Assembly: GCF_009932555.1 (NCBI RefSeq)
Contig: NZ_BLJO01000005.1
Span: forward strand, 271,140 to 335,139
From: Steroidobacter agaridevorans
GTDB lineage: Bacteria; Pseudomonadota; Gammaproteobacteria; Steroidobacterales; Steroidobacteraceae
Direction: 5' to 3'
DNA: 64,000 nt
In this document: positions 52,967-61,322 of the stretch, one piece after another
Layout: the number at the start of each line of letters is the position of its first letter
Position numbering within the stretch: position 1 is the first letter of the stretch
The notes under the pieces: generated by a model
The model's database searches: none
What the model saw: the letters and a program-made list of their open reading frames with translations, nothing else
What the model was told of the DNA's origin: nothing
Translations under genes and position numbers: made by a program

Positions 52967-54229
52967 CTAGTGCGTCTGCCGCTTCTTGCCTTCAGCCGCC
53001 AACTTGTCCAGGTGCGTGCGAATATGCGCCGCCTCGGCCGCGGTGTTCGCCAACGAAATCGCCTTATCGAACGCCACGCGCGCTTCATCGTTACGGTTCA
53101 GCTGCATTAGCAGACCACCGCGCAATCCATGAAAGTGAAAGTAACTCGACAGCGCCGACTCGAGCGGCTCGATCATGGCCAGCGCCGCCTCGGGGCCCTC
53201 GCATTTCATGACCGCGACCGCGCGATTCAACGTCACGACCGGCGATGGCTGAATGGTTTCCAGCAACGCATACAGCCGATCGATCTCATGCCAATTGGTG
53301 TCTTCCGAGCGCGGCGCTCGCGCGTGAACGCCAGCAATCGCCGCCTGGATCTGATACGGCCCGGGCTGCTGCAAGCGAACCGCTTTGTCGAGCAGCGCGA
53401 AGGCCTCGGCAATCAACTCACGCCGCCACAAGCGACGGTCCTGATCTTCCATCAACACAATGTTCTGCTCCGCATCGAGCCGCGCCGGCGCTCGCGCATG
53501 CTGCAATAACAGCAGCGCATTCAAGCCAAGAATCTCCGAATTGCCACGAAACAATCGCAGCAGCAGCCGAGACAGGCGGATCGCCTCCTCGCACAGCGGC
53601 TCGCGAATATGCAACTCGCCGCCGCTCGCCGAATAACCCTCGTTGAACAGCAAATAAATCATCGCCGCGACGGTGGACAAGCGCTCCGCCCGCTCCACCG
53701 CGCCCGGCGTCTCGAACGGCACATCGGCCTGTGAGATACGACGCTTCGCGCGAGTGATCCGCTGTTCCATCGCCGCTTCGCCGACCAGGAACGCGCGCGC
53801 GATCTCCTGCACCGACAAACCGGAAACGATGCGCAAGGCCAGTGCGATTTGCTGAGTCGCCGGCAAGTCCGGGTGGCAGCACACGAACAACAGCCTCAGC
53901 ACGTCGTCGCGGTAGTCCTCGCTGTCGAGTCGGTCGGCCATGGCAGTTTCGGCATCGCTGGTATCGGAAAGCACTTCTTCATCGGGCAACGTCTGCTGCT
54001 TGCTGCGTCGACGCGCCTCGTCGAGCGCGAAGTTGCGCCCGACCAGAATCAGCCATGCCGCCGGATCGCGAGGCGGACCGTTCACCGGCCACTTCTGCAA
54101 GGCGCGTAAGCACGCCTCCTGAAACGCCTCTTCGGCAGTCTCCAAGTTGCGGAAGTAGCGCAGCAGCGCCGCGACCGCCTGTGGCCGCGCTCCGGTGATC
54201 GCGGCGTCGATCCAGCTCAAGTCGCTCAC
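52967..54229 (-). CDS. ECF42-type RNA polymerase sigma factor with TPR-like C-terminus
   Basis: A 420-residue ECF sigma factor. Region 2 is FRNLETAEEAFQEACLRALQKWP with NPAAWLILVGRNFALDEARRR; region 4 is ALRIVSGLSVQEIARAFLVGEAAMEQR. The extra C-terminal 230 residues are helical repeats (ASGGELHIREPLCEEAIRLSRLLL; TVTLNRAVAVMKCEGPEAAL), as in ECF42 proteins. The following gene encodes a DGPF-domain protein, the standard partner of this group. The extension probably takes the place of an anti-sigma factor. Confidence 0.9.
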   Translation of the reverse strand: MSDLSWIDAAITGARPQAVAALLRYFRNLETAEEAFQEACLRALQKWPVNGPPRDPAAWLILVGRNFALDEARRRSKQQTLPDEEVLSDTSDAETAMADRLDSEDYRDDVLRLLFVCCHPDLPATQQIALALRIVSGLSVQEIARAFLVGEAAMEQRITRAKRRISQADVPFETPGAVERAERLSTVAAMIYLLFNEGYSASGGELHIREPLCEEAIRLSRLLLRLFRGNSEILGLNALLLLQHARAPARLDAEQNIVLMEDQDRRLWRRELIAEAFALLDKAVRLQQPGPYQIQAAIAGVHARAPRSEDTNWHEIDRLYALLETIQPSPVVTLNRAVAVMKCEGPEAALAMIEPLESALSSYFHFHGLRGGLLMQLNRNDEARVAFDKAISLANTAAEAAHIRTHLDKLAAEGKKRQTH

Positions 54230-54236
54230 ACGTCAC

Positions 54237-54611
54237 TCACTTCGCGGCGGCAGTTTTCAGCACACCTGGATTGAAGAACTGCACCGGACGGATTTCCATG
54301 CAGCCGGGCTCATGCACCAGCTCGCGCGCGGCGGCAATGACTTCGTCCAGGGTGTCGCAATCGAACAGGTAGAACCCGAGCATTTGCTCCTTGGTCTCGG
54401 CGAACGGCCCATCGAGCACCACCATTTCGCGACCGGTTCGCACAGTGGTAGCCGTGGTAGTCGGCATGAGGCGCGCGACCGGACCGAGCTTGCCTTTGGC
54501 GGCAAACTTCGCGAGCACGCCCTGATGATGCGCCATCACGGCGTCGTCTTTTTCCTTCGACCACGCGCCGATGACCGACTCCGAGTTGTAGCAAATGACC
54601 GCATACAGCAT
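54237..54611 (-). CDS. YCII-related DGPF-domain protein
   Basis: A 124-residue protein with the diagnostic LDGPFAETKEQMLGFYLFD motif and the ending EIRPVQF. MLYAVICYNSESVIGAWS is the start. DGPF proteins are encoded next to ECF42 sigma factors and are presumed regulators or targets. It lies 7 bp before the sigma factor gene, so they form one operon. The ATG at 54611 is chosen by homology within a much longer open frame. The 145 bp upstream hold no recognised element. Confidence 0.9.
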   Translation of the reverse strand: MLYAVICYNSESVIGAWSKEKDDAVMAHHQGVLAKFAAKGKLGPVARLMPTTTATTVRTGREMVVLDGPFAETKEQMLGFYLFDCDTLDEVIAAARELVHEPGCMEIRPVQFFNPGVLKTAAAK

Positions 54612-54756
54612 GGTTGACTCCTCTATGAACCAAGGACGATGCAGTATGACGGATTCCGACACCGCCCCCGTAAGACGGACGAGGGGCGGCGGAAGAGGCA
54701 GCTCCTGCACGTCCATGTGCCCGCTGCATTTGGGCGTCCCTGGCCCAGACCAACGA

Positions 54757-55035
54757 TCAGTCGCAGGCGACCGCGGCCAGGACGATGGGCAACTCGTTGA
54801 TCTTGGAGACGACGATGCGAAAGCCGTCATCGGCCAGCTCGGTCGGATCGAGCTCGATCTGAATCTGGAGGTATTCGTCGCCGAGCCGTTCGCTCGCGAC
54901 AGAGCGCGGGATGAGGTTACGCGCCTGGAAGAATTGCAGTACGCGGACCAGTGCGCCTGGATCCGCTTCCACCACCGCTTTGAGCCGCAGAGCTGCAGCA
55001 TTGCCGACTTGCATGATTGATCGCCTCTGATTCAC
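54757..55035 (-). CDS. stand-alone ACT-domain protein
   Basis: A 92-residue protein. RLKAVVEADPGALVRVLQFF and RSVASERLGDEYLQIQIEL follow the ACT pattern and resemble IlvM, the small subunit of acetolactate synthase II, with a DPGAL turn. No large synthase subunit is nearby. It may be a regulatory amino-acid sensor or an orphan. The start is ATG 55035, or 55014. It is upstream of the DGPF/sigma pair on the same strand, 145 bp away. Confidence 0.6.
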   Translation of the reverse strand: MNQRRSIMQVGNAAALRLKAVVEADPGALVRVLQFFQARNLIPRSVASERLGDEYLQIQIELDPTELADDGFRIVVSKINELPIVLAAVACD

Positions 55036-55045
55036 CTGAATTCAC

Positions 55046-55091
55046 AATTCGCATCGACACCCCGGCATCCGCGGATGCCGGGCGGCGAATT
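55046..55091. repeat. nested inverted repeat between tetR and the ACT-domain gene
   Basis: The core 55061-55082 is a perfect 22-bp palindrome around CCGCGG (arms CCCGGCATCC/GGATGCCGGG). It is flanked by a second pair, AATTCGC (55046-55052) with GCGAATT (55085-55091). There is no T-tract. It may be a transcript-end hairpin or an operator. Confidence 0.5.
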
Positions 55092-55146
55092 TGAATCCCG
55101 ATGATTCGGTGGGCGGTCATATGGCGTGCAATATAGCCCAGCTCTG

Positions 55147-55770
55147 TCAGCCGCGGAAGTTGCCGCAGATCAGCTCGATGGCCCGATCGGCGATGGCTTT
55201 GAGCGCCGCTCGCGATTCGCCAGCACGCGCTCGAACGGAGATGGTGTGCAGCACCGCCGACGCAATCATCGACAGCGCGGCGGGATCGGCTGACGGGTCC
55301 AGCTCACCAGCGGCCTTGGCATCGCTCAGCCGCAGTTCGATGGCATGATCCAAGCCACGCAGCGCGCCCAAAAGTTTCTTCCCGACTTCGGGATCCTGTA
55401 CCGCTTCGGTGGTGGCAGTGGATATTAAGTAACAGCCGCGCGGCCCGCCCTGCTCCAGGTAGAGCGATATCGCGTTTTCATAAAAGCGGTGCAGCCCCTC
55501 CGCGAGCGAGTGCTCGCGACTCAGGTTTTGCTTCAGAGCTGCGGCGCCATCGGCGATATAGCGATCGAGCGTCTGCAGATACAGCGAGTGCTTGTCGCCA
55601 AACGCCGCGTACATGCTCGGCCGGTTCATATCGGTGGCATCGCTGAGTACATCGAGCGATGTACCCGCATAGCCCTGGTTCCAAAAGGCATCCCTCGCGC
55701 CCGTCAGCGCGGCGGCCGGGTCATAGGCTCGCGGCCGGCCGCGGGCCCGAGTTGCTTTTTTATGTACCAT
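55147..55770 (-). CDS. TetR/AcrR-family transcriptional regulator
   Basis: A 207-residue repressor. The HTH is ALTGARDAFWNQGYAGTSLD followed by DATDMNRPSMYAAFGDKHSLY. The C-domain (LAEGLHRFYENAISLYLEQGGPRGCYLI) resembles the TetR_C of NemR/AcuR-type regulators, with a conserved cysteine (GCYL). The ATG at 55770 precedes the basic N-terminus MVHKKATRARGRPR. It is divergent from a GST gene 87 bp away, probably its target. Confidence 0.9.
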   Translation of the reverse strand: MVHKKATRARGRPRAYDPAAALTGARDAFWNQGYAGTSLDVLSDATDMNRPSMYAAFGDKHSLYLQTLDRYIADGAAALKQNLSREHSLAEGLHRFYENAISLYLEQGGPRGCYLISTATTEAVQDPEVGKKLLGALRGLDHAIELRLSDAKAAGELDPSADPAALSMIASAVLHTISVRARAGESRAALKAIADRAIELICGNFRG

Positions 55771-55785
55771 TTCGCATAAAAATAC

Positions 55786-55830
55786 TTGACCACCGACGGC
55801 CGCCGGGCGAATTATATATCGCTCGGTACA
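55786..55830 (+). promoter_or_regulatory. candidate promoter/operator of the GST gene
   Basis: TTGACC (55786-55791) and AATTAT/TTATAT around 55810-55817 (18-20 bp spacing) could be a promoter. An imperfect palindrome covers 55815-55830 (10 of 16 positions symmetric), a plausible TetR-family operator. Confidence 0.3.
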
Positions 55831-55857
55831 AAAACCCACCGGACCCGGAGTCTGTCC

Positions 55858-56493
55858 ATGAATCTGTATTTTTCACCCCTGGCCTGCTCGCTCGCCACCC
55901 GAATTGCGCTGTACGAGGCCGGCGCGCCGGCCGAGTTCACGCAGGTGGATCTCAAATCCAAGCGCGTGTTGAAAACCGGCCGCGACTTCGCCGAAATCAA
56001 TCGCCTGACGCTGGTGCCGACACTGGGCATCGACGCTCAGACGGTGCTGGTGGAGAACTCGGCCGTTCTGCAATTCGTCGCCGATCGCTTTCCCGAAGCG
56101 AAGCTCGCACCCACGTCGGGACTGCAGCGCGCCCGCATGCAGCAGTGGCTCGGCTTCATCAACTCGGAGCTGCACAAGGGCATCTTCAATCCCCTGCTGG
56201 ATTCGACCGCGCCCGAGGGTGCGAAAGAGTATGCGCGAACCAAAGTCCCGTCCCGGTTCGCGCTGCTCCAAGATCACTTCGCCACGCACGAGTTCGCGCT
56301 CGAGCAGTTTTCCATTGTCGACGCGTACCTGACGACGATCCTGAACTGGAGCGCGTTCAGCGGCGTCGATTTGAAACAGTGGCCGGCGGTGAACGACTAC
56401 TTCCAGCGCATGCTGAAGCGTCCCAACGTGGCGCGCGCCATGAATGAAGAGCTGGCGCTGTATCAAGAAGAAGTGCGGCGCCGGGCGAGCTGA
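55858..56493 (+). CDS. glutathione S-transferase
   Basis: A 211-residue beta-class-like GST. The start MNLYFSPLACSLATRIALYEAG carries a serine and cysteine in the catalytic loop, typical of GstA-type enzymes. VLVENSAVLQFVADRFPE is the glutathione site, and EQFSIVDAYLTTIL the C-domain N-capping box. ATG at 55858 with GGAG 8 bases upstream. It is divergent from tetR. The 180 bp to the convergent minE gene carry two hairpins. Confidence 0.88.
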   Translation: MNLYFSPLACSLATRIALYEAGAPAEFTQVDLKSKRVLKTGRDFAEINRLTLVPTLGIDAQTVLVENSAVLQFVADRFPEAKLAPTSGLQRARMQQWLGFINSELHKGIFNPLLDSTAPEGAKEYARTKVPSRFALLQDHFATHEFALEQFSIVDAYLTTILNWSAFSGVDLKQWPAVNDYFQRMLKRPNVARAMNEELALYQEEVRRRAS

Positions 56494-56583
56494 GCAACCC
56501 ACACATCGAAGCGGAGATCATCGACCCGCTGCGCGTCACTTTTTACTCGGGATCGGGCATCCTGCCACGACCCTCGTGCGAGC

Positions 56584-56632
56584 CAGCAAAAAGGCGTGAC
56601 TTTTTGCTGCTCGCCGCCGCCTGTGGCGGCGG
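56584..56632. terminator. two adjacent stem-loops between GST and minE
   Basis: The first is a perfect 10-bp stem CAGCAAAAAG (56584-56593) with CTTTTTGCTG (56600-56609) around a 6-base loop. The second is an 8-bp GC stem (56614-56621 with 56625-56632) around TGT. They lie between convergent genes and are probably a bidirectional transcript end, though no clean T-tract follows either. Confidence 0.45.
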
Positions 56633-56673
56633 GATACATCCATGTACCCGGTGATCTCCGTTAGTTACCGCAG

Positions 56674-56937
56674 CTACGCTTTGCCCTTCTCCGGCAGCGC
56701 CACGCTGAATTCGAGCACCTCGTGGCCGTCCTCTTTCTCGAGGTTGATCTGCACGGCCTCGGGATCGACATTGATGTACTTGCGGATCACTTCCATCAGC
56801 TCACGCCGCAGCGTCGGCAAGTAGTCTGGACCGCCCCGCGCGGTACGTTCCTGGGCAACGATGATACGTAGCCGCTCCTTGGCGACGTTGGCGGTCGGCT
56901 GGGAGCGGCGGAAGAATGCGAGTAGTCCCATTCTCAA
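56674..56937 (-). CDS. minE: cell division topological specificity factor MinE
   Basis: An 87-residue protein that drives MinCD oscillation by stimulating MinD ATPase. The membrane-targeting MGLLAFFRR, the MinD-activating KERLRIIVAQERT and the dimer domain LRRELMEVIRKYINVDPEAVQI are all present. The start overlaps the minD stop by 4 bases (ATGA). It is the last gene of the minCDE operon. Confidence 0.96.
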   Translation of the reverse strand: MRMGLLAFFRRSQPTANVAKERLRIIVAQERTARGGPDYLPTLRRELMEVIRKYINVDPEAVQINLEKEDGHEVLEFSVALPEKGKA

Positions 56938-57746
56938 CCTCCGAACATGCGGGCCAGGAAGCCCTTCTTCGGTTCTTCGAGGAACCGTAGCGGCAAGGTG
57001 TCGCCCAGCAGGCGGCCGACCGCATCCTCATAGGCTCTCGACACGTCGCTCTGCTCGTTCAGGATGACCGGGGTGCCGGCATTGGACGCCGACAGCACAT
57101 CCGGCGACTCCGGAATCACGCCGATGACATCGAGACCGAGGATTTCCTTGACGTCCCCGACGCTCATCATCTCGCCGGTGGCGACGCGACGCGGGCTGTA
57201 GCGCGTCAGCAGCAGATGTTCCTTCACCTTCTCCTCGCCCTTCTCGGCGCGCTGCGTCTTGCTGGAGAGCAGGCCGAGGATGCGATCGGAGTCACGCACC
57301 GAGGAAACTTCCGGATTCACGACCACGATGGCGCGGTCGGCGTAGTACATGGCGAGGTGCGCGCCCTTTTCGATGCCCGCGGGCGAATCGCAAATGATGT
57401 ATTCGAAGCCATCGGCGATCAGCTCGTCGAACACCTTGCGCACGCCTTCCATCGACAGCGCATCTTTGTCGCGCGTCTGCGAGGCGGCCAGTACGAACAG
57501 GGTCTCGAGGCGCTTGTCCTTGATCAACGCCTGCTTGAGCGTGCAATCGCCCTGGATGACGTTGACGAAGTCGTAAACGACGCGGCGCTCGCATCCCATG
57601 ATGAGGTCGAGGTTGCGCAGGCCGATATCGAAATCGATGACGGCGACCCGCTTGCCTCGGCGTGCCAGGCCGCAAGCGACGCTGGCGGAAGTGGTCGTCT
57701 TGCCGACGCCCCCCTTGCCGGAAGTTACAACGATGATTTCAGTCAA
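56934..57746 (-). CDS. minD: septum site-determining ATPase MinD
   Basis: A 270-residue deviant Walker A ATPase (SGKGGVGKTTTSAS). IDFDIGLRNLDLIMG and FDELIADGFEYIICDSPAGI are the Walker A' and B regions. The C-terminal amphipathic membrane helix KKGFLARMFGG is intact. It recruits MinC to the pole membrane and blocks polar septa. It lies 80 bp downstream of minC and overlaps minE. Confidence 0.97.
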   Translation of the reverse strand: MTEIIVVTSGKGGVGKTTTSASVACGLARRGKRVAVIDFDIGLRNLDLIMGCERRVVYDFVNVIQGDCTLKQALIKDKRLETLFVLAASQTRDKDALSMEGVRKVFDELIADGFEYIICDSPAGIEKGAHLAMYYADRAIVVVNPEVSSVRDSDRILGLLSSKTQRAEKGEEKVKEHLLLTRYSPRRVATGEMMSVGDVKEILGLDVIGVIPESPDVLSASNAGTPVILNEQSDVSRAYEDAVGRLLGDTLPLRFLEEPKKGFLARMFGG

Positions 57747-57826
57747 AGTGGGACTCTCCCCTTAAAGTAGAGTGAGGAAGTTGGTGAGTATTCGGTTCGA
57801 GAGGAAGGATCGGGCGGGTCCGCACT

Positions 57827-58585
57827 TCAGCCACCGATGCGGGCGAAGCGCAGATCGTCGCCATCCAGCCAGGCTTGCACGGGCTTGCCGGCCAGCTCGG
57901 GCGGCAAGGTCTCGAACACCCGGAACACGCCGGCGATGGAGATCAGCTCGGCATGAAATTCCTGGCAAAACACGCGCGCGGTGACTTCGCCCCGGGCTCC
58001 AGCCACGGCGCGACCGCGCAGCGTTCCATAGATGTGTACACAACCGTCGGCAATCACTTCGGCGCCGGCGCCCACCGTTGCGGTGACCACCAGGTCCGAA
58101 TTGCGAGCGTAGACGCGCTGCCCCGAACGAACCGGCTGATGCTGCATCAATGAAGGCGGATGCAATACCGGCGCTTCGACCGGCGGCGGCGCTGCCTTGG
58201 GCACTTCTTTCACGGGCGGCGGCGGCTGCACCGGCGCGGCTTTGCCCTGAACGCGAAACTGCGTCAGCACCGGAACATCGAGCGAACGCGCCAGCGTGTC
58301 GACCGCCTGCGTGCCGTGGGCCAATCCGACCGCGAGCATGCCGGCGCGACGCACGGCGTCGAACACACCGCGCATGTCACTCGCCGTGGGCTCTTTTTCC
58401 AGCGCGCTCAGGTCCAGGCACACCGCGGTCCGCTCGAAAAACTGCGGCGCCGAAGCCACGCGACCGGTCAACTCATCGAGAATGACCCCGGCATCGGTGG
58501 TGCGAATGCGCACCTGTGCCAGACCGACCTGGCCAAAACGGATTTCAACGGCTGGTTCTCGCACAGCTTCGAGGGGTTTATTCAT
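57827..58585 (-). CDS. minC: septum site-determining protein MinC
   Basis: A 252-residue FtsZ inhibitor. The N-domain is about residues 10-110 (VCLDLSALEKEPTASDMRGVF); a proline-rich linker of about 40 residues follows; the C-terminal beta-helix starts LRSGQ-like PVRSGQRVYARNSDLVVTATV and keeps VHIYGTLRGRAVAG and GDDLRFARIGG-type ends. The ATG at 58585 is chosen because homology begins at MNKPLE. It is the first gene of minCDE and is divergent from the PP-loop gene 232 bp away; that spacer has no recognised gene. Confidence 0.93.
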   Translation of the reverse strand: MNKPLEAVREPAVEIRFGQVGLAQVRIRTTDAGVILDELTGRVASAPQFFERTAVCLDLSALEKEPTASDMRGVFDAVRRAGMLAVGLAHGTQAVDTLARSLDVPVLTQFRVQGKAAPVQPPPPVKEVPKAAPPPVEAPVLHPPSLMQHQPVRSGQRVYARNSDLVVTATVGAGAEVIADGCVHIYGTLRGRAVAGARGEVTARVFCQEFHAELISIAGVFRVFETLPPELAGKPVQAWLDGDDLRFARIGG

Positions 58586-58817
58586 CGCTGACTTTCGCAC
58601 GGGCCAGGGGGGACTTTGCCGAGGCGAAGTGTAGCGGATGCTGCGGCCGCTGCGTGCGCCGATGCAAACTGTCGTACGACGTCGACAGCGGTTTTTTATA
58701 TCGCGAGGGAACGATGGGCCGGCCCGGTTCGTCATTCCACGAGTCTGGCGGGCTCAGCCGGTCAGTAAAATTGTTTCGCACGTCCCGGCAACGATGTCGG
58801 TCCCCCCGAGGGCACTC

Positions 58818-59621
58818 ATGGCAACGACGCCTCTATTGTGGACGGGAGGTTGGGATTCCACCTTCCGGCTGCTGACTCTGCTGCTTCGTGAGCAGCACGA
58901 AGTTCAGCCCTACTACATCCTCGACAGCCTGCACTATCGGCCAGCCGTCCCCGCCGAGCGCGAAGCGATGCGACTGATCCGGCAGGCGTTGCTGAAGCAC
59001 TGGCCCGAGGCAGCTGTCAGATTGGCCGACACTATCGAATGCCAGCTCGCCGACATCGAGGCGGACACCGAAACTCAGCGTTACTACGAGCGCTGCCTCG
59101 CCATCGGCTTCATCGGCGGCCAGTACGAATGGCTGGCGCGCTATTGCCGCCAGCACGGCATCGAGGGCATGGAGTTGTCCATTCACCGCGACGACAAGGC
59201 CCGCGAGCTGCTCGTCGAGCTGATCGGCCCCGATCGCTATCAACTCGATGCACGCTTCGCCGGCGACTGCCGTTACGAGTTGTTCAAAACGTTCCGCTTC
59301 CCGCTGTTCGACATGACCAAGCGGCAAATGCAGGCCGAAGCGCGCGCCGGCGGCTTCGACGAAGTCATGAAACTCACCTGGTTCTGCCACCGCCCCCGCC
59401 GCGGCCAGCCGTGCGGAACCTGCAATCCCTGCATCTACACCATCGAGGAAGGCTTGGGTGAACGGGTGCCGCCGAGCGGGCGGTTGCGATATCACCTGCG
59501 GATCGTGCCCAGAATCCGGCATTGGCTGGCGCGCCACCCCGATTTGTACATGCGAGTGCGAGCGCTGTATCGCCGATTGCGACATCCTTCCGTCGCCCCG
59601 CCGCGCGCCCCCGCGACTTGA
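58818..59621 (+). CDS. QueC-like PP-loop ATPase superfamily protein
   Basis: A 267-residue protein. The PP-loop is LLWTGGWDSTFRLLTLLL (variant of SGGxDS), and YYERCLAIGFIGGQYEWLARY and MELSIHRDD follow. A cysteine cluster WFCHRPRRGQPCGTCNPC near residue 205 resembles the QueC zinc site. Such enzymes adenylate a substrate carboxylate or carbonyl; homologues are annotated as 7-cyano-7-deazaguanine synthase-like, but no other queuosine gene is here. ATG 58818 with GAGG 6 bases upstream; 58794 is an alternative start. The basic C-terminus (RHWLARHPDLYMRVRALYRRL) is an addition. Confidence 0.7.
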   Translation: MATTPLLWTGGWDSTFRLLTLLLREQHEVQPYYILDSLHYRPAVPAEREAMRLIRQALLKHWPEAAVRLADTIECQLADIEADTETQRYYERCLAIGFIGGQYEWLARYCRQHGIEGMELSIHRDDKARELLVELIGPDRYQLDARFAGDCRYELFKTFRFPLFDMTKRQMQAEARAGGFDEVMKLTWFCHRPRRGQPCGTCNPCIYTIEEGLGERVPPSGRLRYHLRIVPRIRHWLARHPDLYMRVRALYRRLRHPSVAPPRAPAT

Positions 59622-59701
59622 GGTCAGCTTAAGTTCTTGACAGCGGCTGACCGGTTTTCCGCGTACGGTGACGGCGAACATGAACCTCTGGAGAAGCCGT
59701 C

Positions 59702-60526
59702 ATGACCGCCACGCAAAGAGATAAAGCCGCCGCGTTTCGCACGTTACACGAACAGCCTCGCGCCTTCGTCATCGCGAACGCGTGGGACGCCGGTTCAGCC
59801 ATGCTGCTCGCCGGCCTCGGCTTCCCCGCCATCGCAACGTCGAGCGCGGCCTTCGCCAATACGCTGGGCCGACAAGACGGCAAAATCACCCGAGACGAAG
59901 CACTCGCCCACTGCAAGACGCTGGTTGCTGCTGTGAATGTGCCGGTGGCCGCGGACCTCGAGAACGGCTTCGGCCACGCTCCCAGCCATGTGGCTGAAAC
60001 GATTCGCCTCGCCGCACAAACGGGACTGGCGGGCGGCTCGATCGAAGATCACACCGGCGATCCGACCAAACCGATTTATGACTTCGAGCAGGCGGTCGAA
60101 AGAGTGACTGCCGCCGTTGAGGCCGCCAAGTCGCTCGGCACGCCGTTCATACTCACCGCCCGCTGCGAAAACTTTCTGCACGGCCATCCCGACCTCGACG
60201 ACACGATCAAGCGACTGCAGGCGTTCGAGAAGGCGGGCGCGGATGTGTTGTTTGCGCCGGGGTTGCCGGATTTGAAGGCGGTGCGCGCGGTGTGCTCTTC
60301 GTTGTCGAAGCCGGTGAACTTCATGGTTGGCATTCCGGGCCGGTCGTTCAGCGTGCCGGAATTGCAGGAGGCCGGCGTGCGTCGGATCAGTTTGGCGACG
60401 TCGTTGCATCGGGCGGCGATGAGTGGGGTTTATAACGCGGCCCATGAGATTCTTGACAAGGGCACGTTCGAGTTCTTGAATGCTCTGGTAAGTCCAAAGG
60501 AGTTGGGCAAGTCGCTCCGGAAATAA
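59702..60526 (+). CDS. isocitrate lyase/PEP mutase family protein
   Basis: A 274-residue TIM-barrel enzyme. VIANAWDAGSAMLL, ATSSAAFANTLGRQDG, VPVAADLENGFG (Mg-binding DxE), GGSIEDHTGD and ILTARCENFLHG are the family's blocks. The group cleaves or forms C-C or C-P bonds of oxaloacetate-like acids; the substrate is unknown. ATG at 59702 with GGAGAAGCC upstream. A hairpin (60548-60571) follows the stop. Confidence 0.88.
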   Translation: MTATQRDKAAAFRTLHEQPRAFVIANAWDAGSAMLLAGLGFPAIATSSAAFANTLGRQDGKITRDEALAHCKTLVAAVNVPVAADLENGFGHAPSHVAETIRLAAQTGLAGGSIEDHTGDPTKPIYDFEQAVERVTAAVEAAKSLGTPFILTARCENFLHGHPDLDDTIKRLQAFEKAGADVLFAPGLPDLKAVRAVCSSLSKPVNFMVGIPGRSFSVPELQEAGVRRISLATSLHRAAMSGVYNAAHEILDKGTFEFLNALVSPKELGKSLRK

Positions 60527-60547
60527 GCTTCACAAGTTATGTGCGAC

Positions 60548-60571
60548 GCTGCGGATCAAAACCTCCGCAGC
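60548..60571 (+). terminator. hairpin after the PEP-mutase-like gene
   Basis: GCTGCGGA (60548-60555) pairs with TCCGCAGC (60564-60571) around 8 bases. It begins 22 bp after the stop codon and lacks a T-tract, so termination is tentative. Confidence 0.4.
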
Positions 60572-60635
60572 GACGCCTCTCAAGCACAACGCCGGGCGTC
60601 ACGAGTCGCCCTCATCAGCAGGGCCCCGTTCGACA

Positions 60636-61121
60636 ATGACTCTTCCCCTCGAGAGCTCCGCCCCCACAGATTTCGATTTCATCATCGGCGACTGGACGGT
60701 CAAACACCGACGGCTGAACGAGCGCCTGGCCGGCTGCACCTCCTGGACCGAGTTCTCCGGCCGTTCTTCCACCCGCAAGACGCTGGGCGGCTTCGGCAAC
60801 ATCGAAGACAACATCCTGCACTTCCCCGAAGCGACGTTCCGTGCGATCGCAGTCCGCTCCTACTGTTCCAAGACCGGCACCTGGTCCATCTGGTGGTTGG
60901 ATGGCCGCAATCCGACGCAACTCGACAAACCCGTCATAGGGAAGTTCAGCGGCAGCACCGGATTGTTCTATACAGACGACGTTTTCGCCGGCAGGCCCAT
61001 AAAGATCCGCTTCACCTGGCTCTGTGCTCCAAATGAAGATCCTCGCTGGGAGCAGGCTTTCTCCGCCGACAACGGCGTGACCTGGGAAACCAACTGGGTC
61101 ATGCAGTTCACGGCCGCGTGA
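60636..61121 (+). CDS. DUF1579-like hypothetical protein
   Basis: A 161-residue cytosolic protein. DFDFIIGDWTVKHRRLNERL is the start typical of DUF1579-like lipocalin-fold proteins, with tryptophan-rich strands (TWSIWWLDGRN; RWEQAFSADNGVTWETNWVM). The function is unknown. ATG at 60636. A 201-bp spacer follows that holds no recognised gene, only moderately lower G+C sequence. Confidence 0.65.
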   Translation: MTLPLESSAPTDFDFIIGDWTVKHRRLNERLAGCTSWTEFSGRSSTRKTLGGFGNIEDNILHFPEATFRAIAVRSYCSKTGTWSIWWLDGRNPTQLDKPVIGKFSGSTGLFYTDDVFAGRPIKIRFTWLCAPNEDPRWEQAFSADNGVTWETNWVMQFTAA

Positions 61122-61322
61122 CGGAGCGTCAGCAAGGAGTTTCTACGACGTTAGTACCTTCAGAGACGAGAGCTGAGCTTGAAGGACTCTGGCGGAGCAC
61201 GAACGTCTGCTGAATCATAATTAGTTGGAGCTCGCGGCGAGCCAGGCGTATCGAACTTTGGGCTCGCCAATCGTCTTATCTATCGGAGGCCCATCTGGGG
61301 CCATCGACAGGATGGATCAACC

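Noticed and set aside
58833-59681. Minus-strand open frame opposite the QueC-like gene
   Set aside because: It is antisense to a gene with clear PP-loop and cysteine motifs and has no recognisable features of its own.
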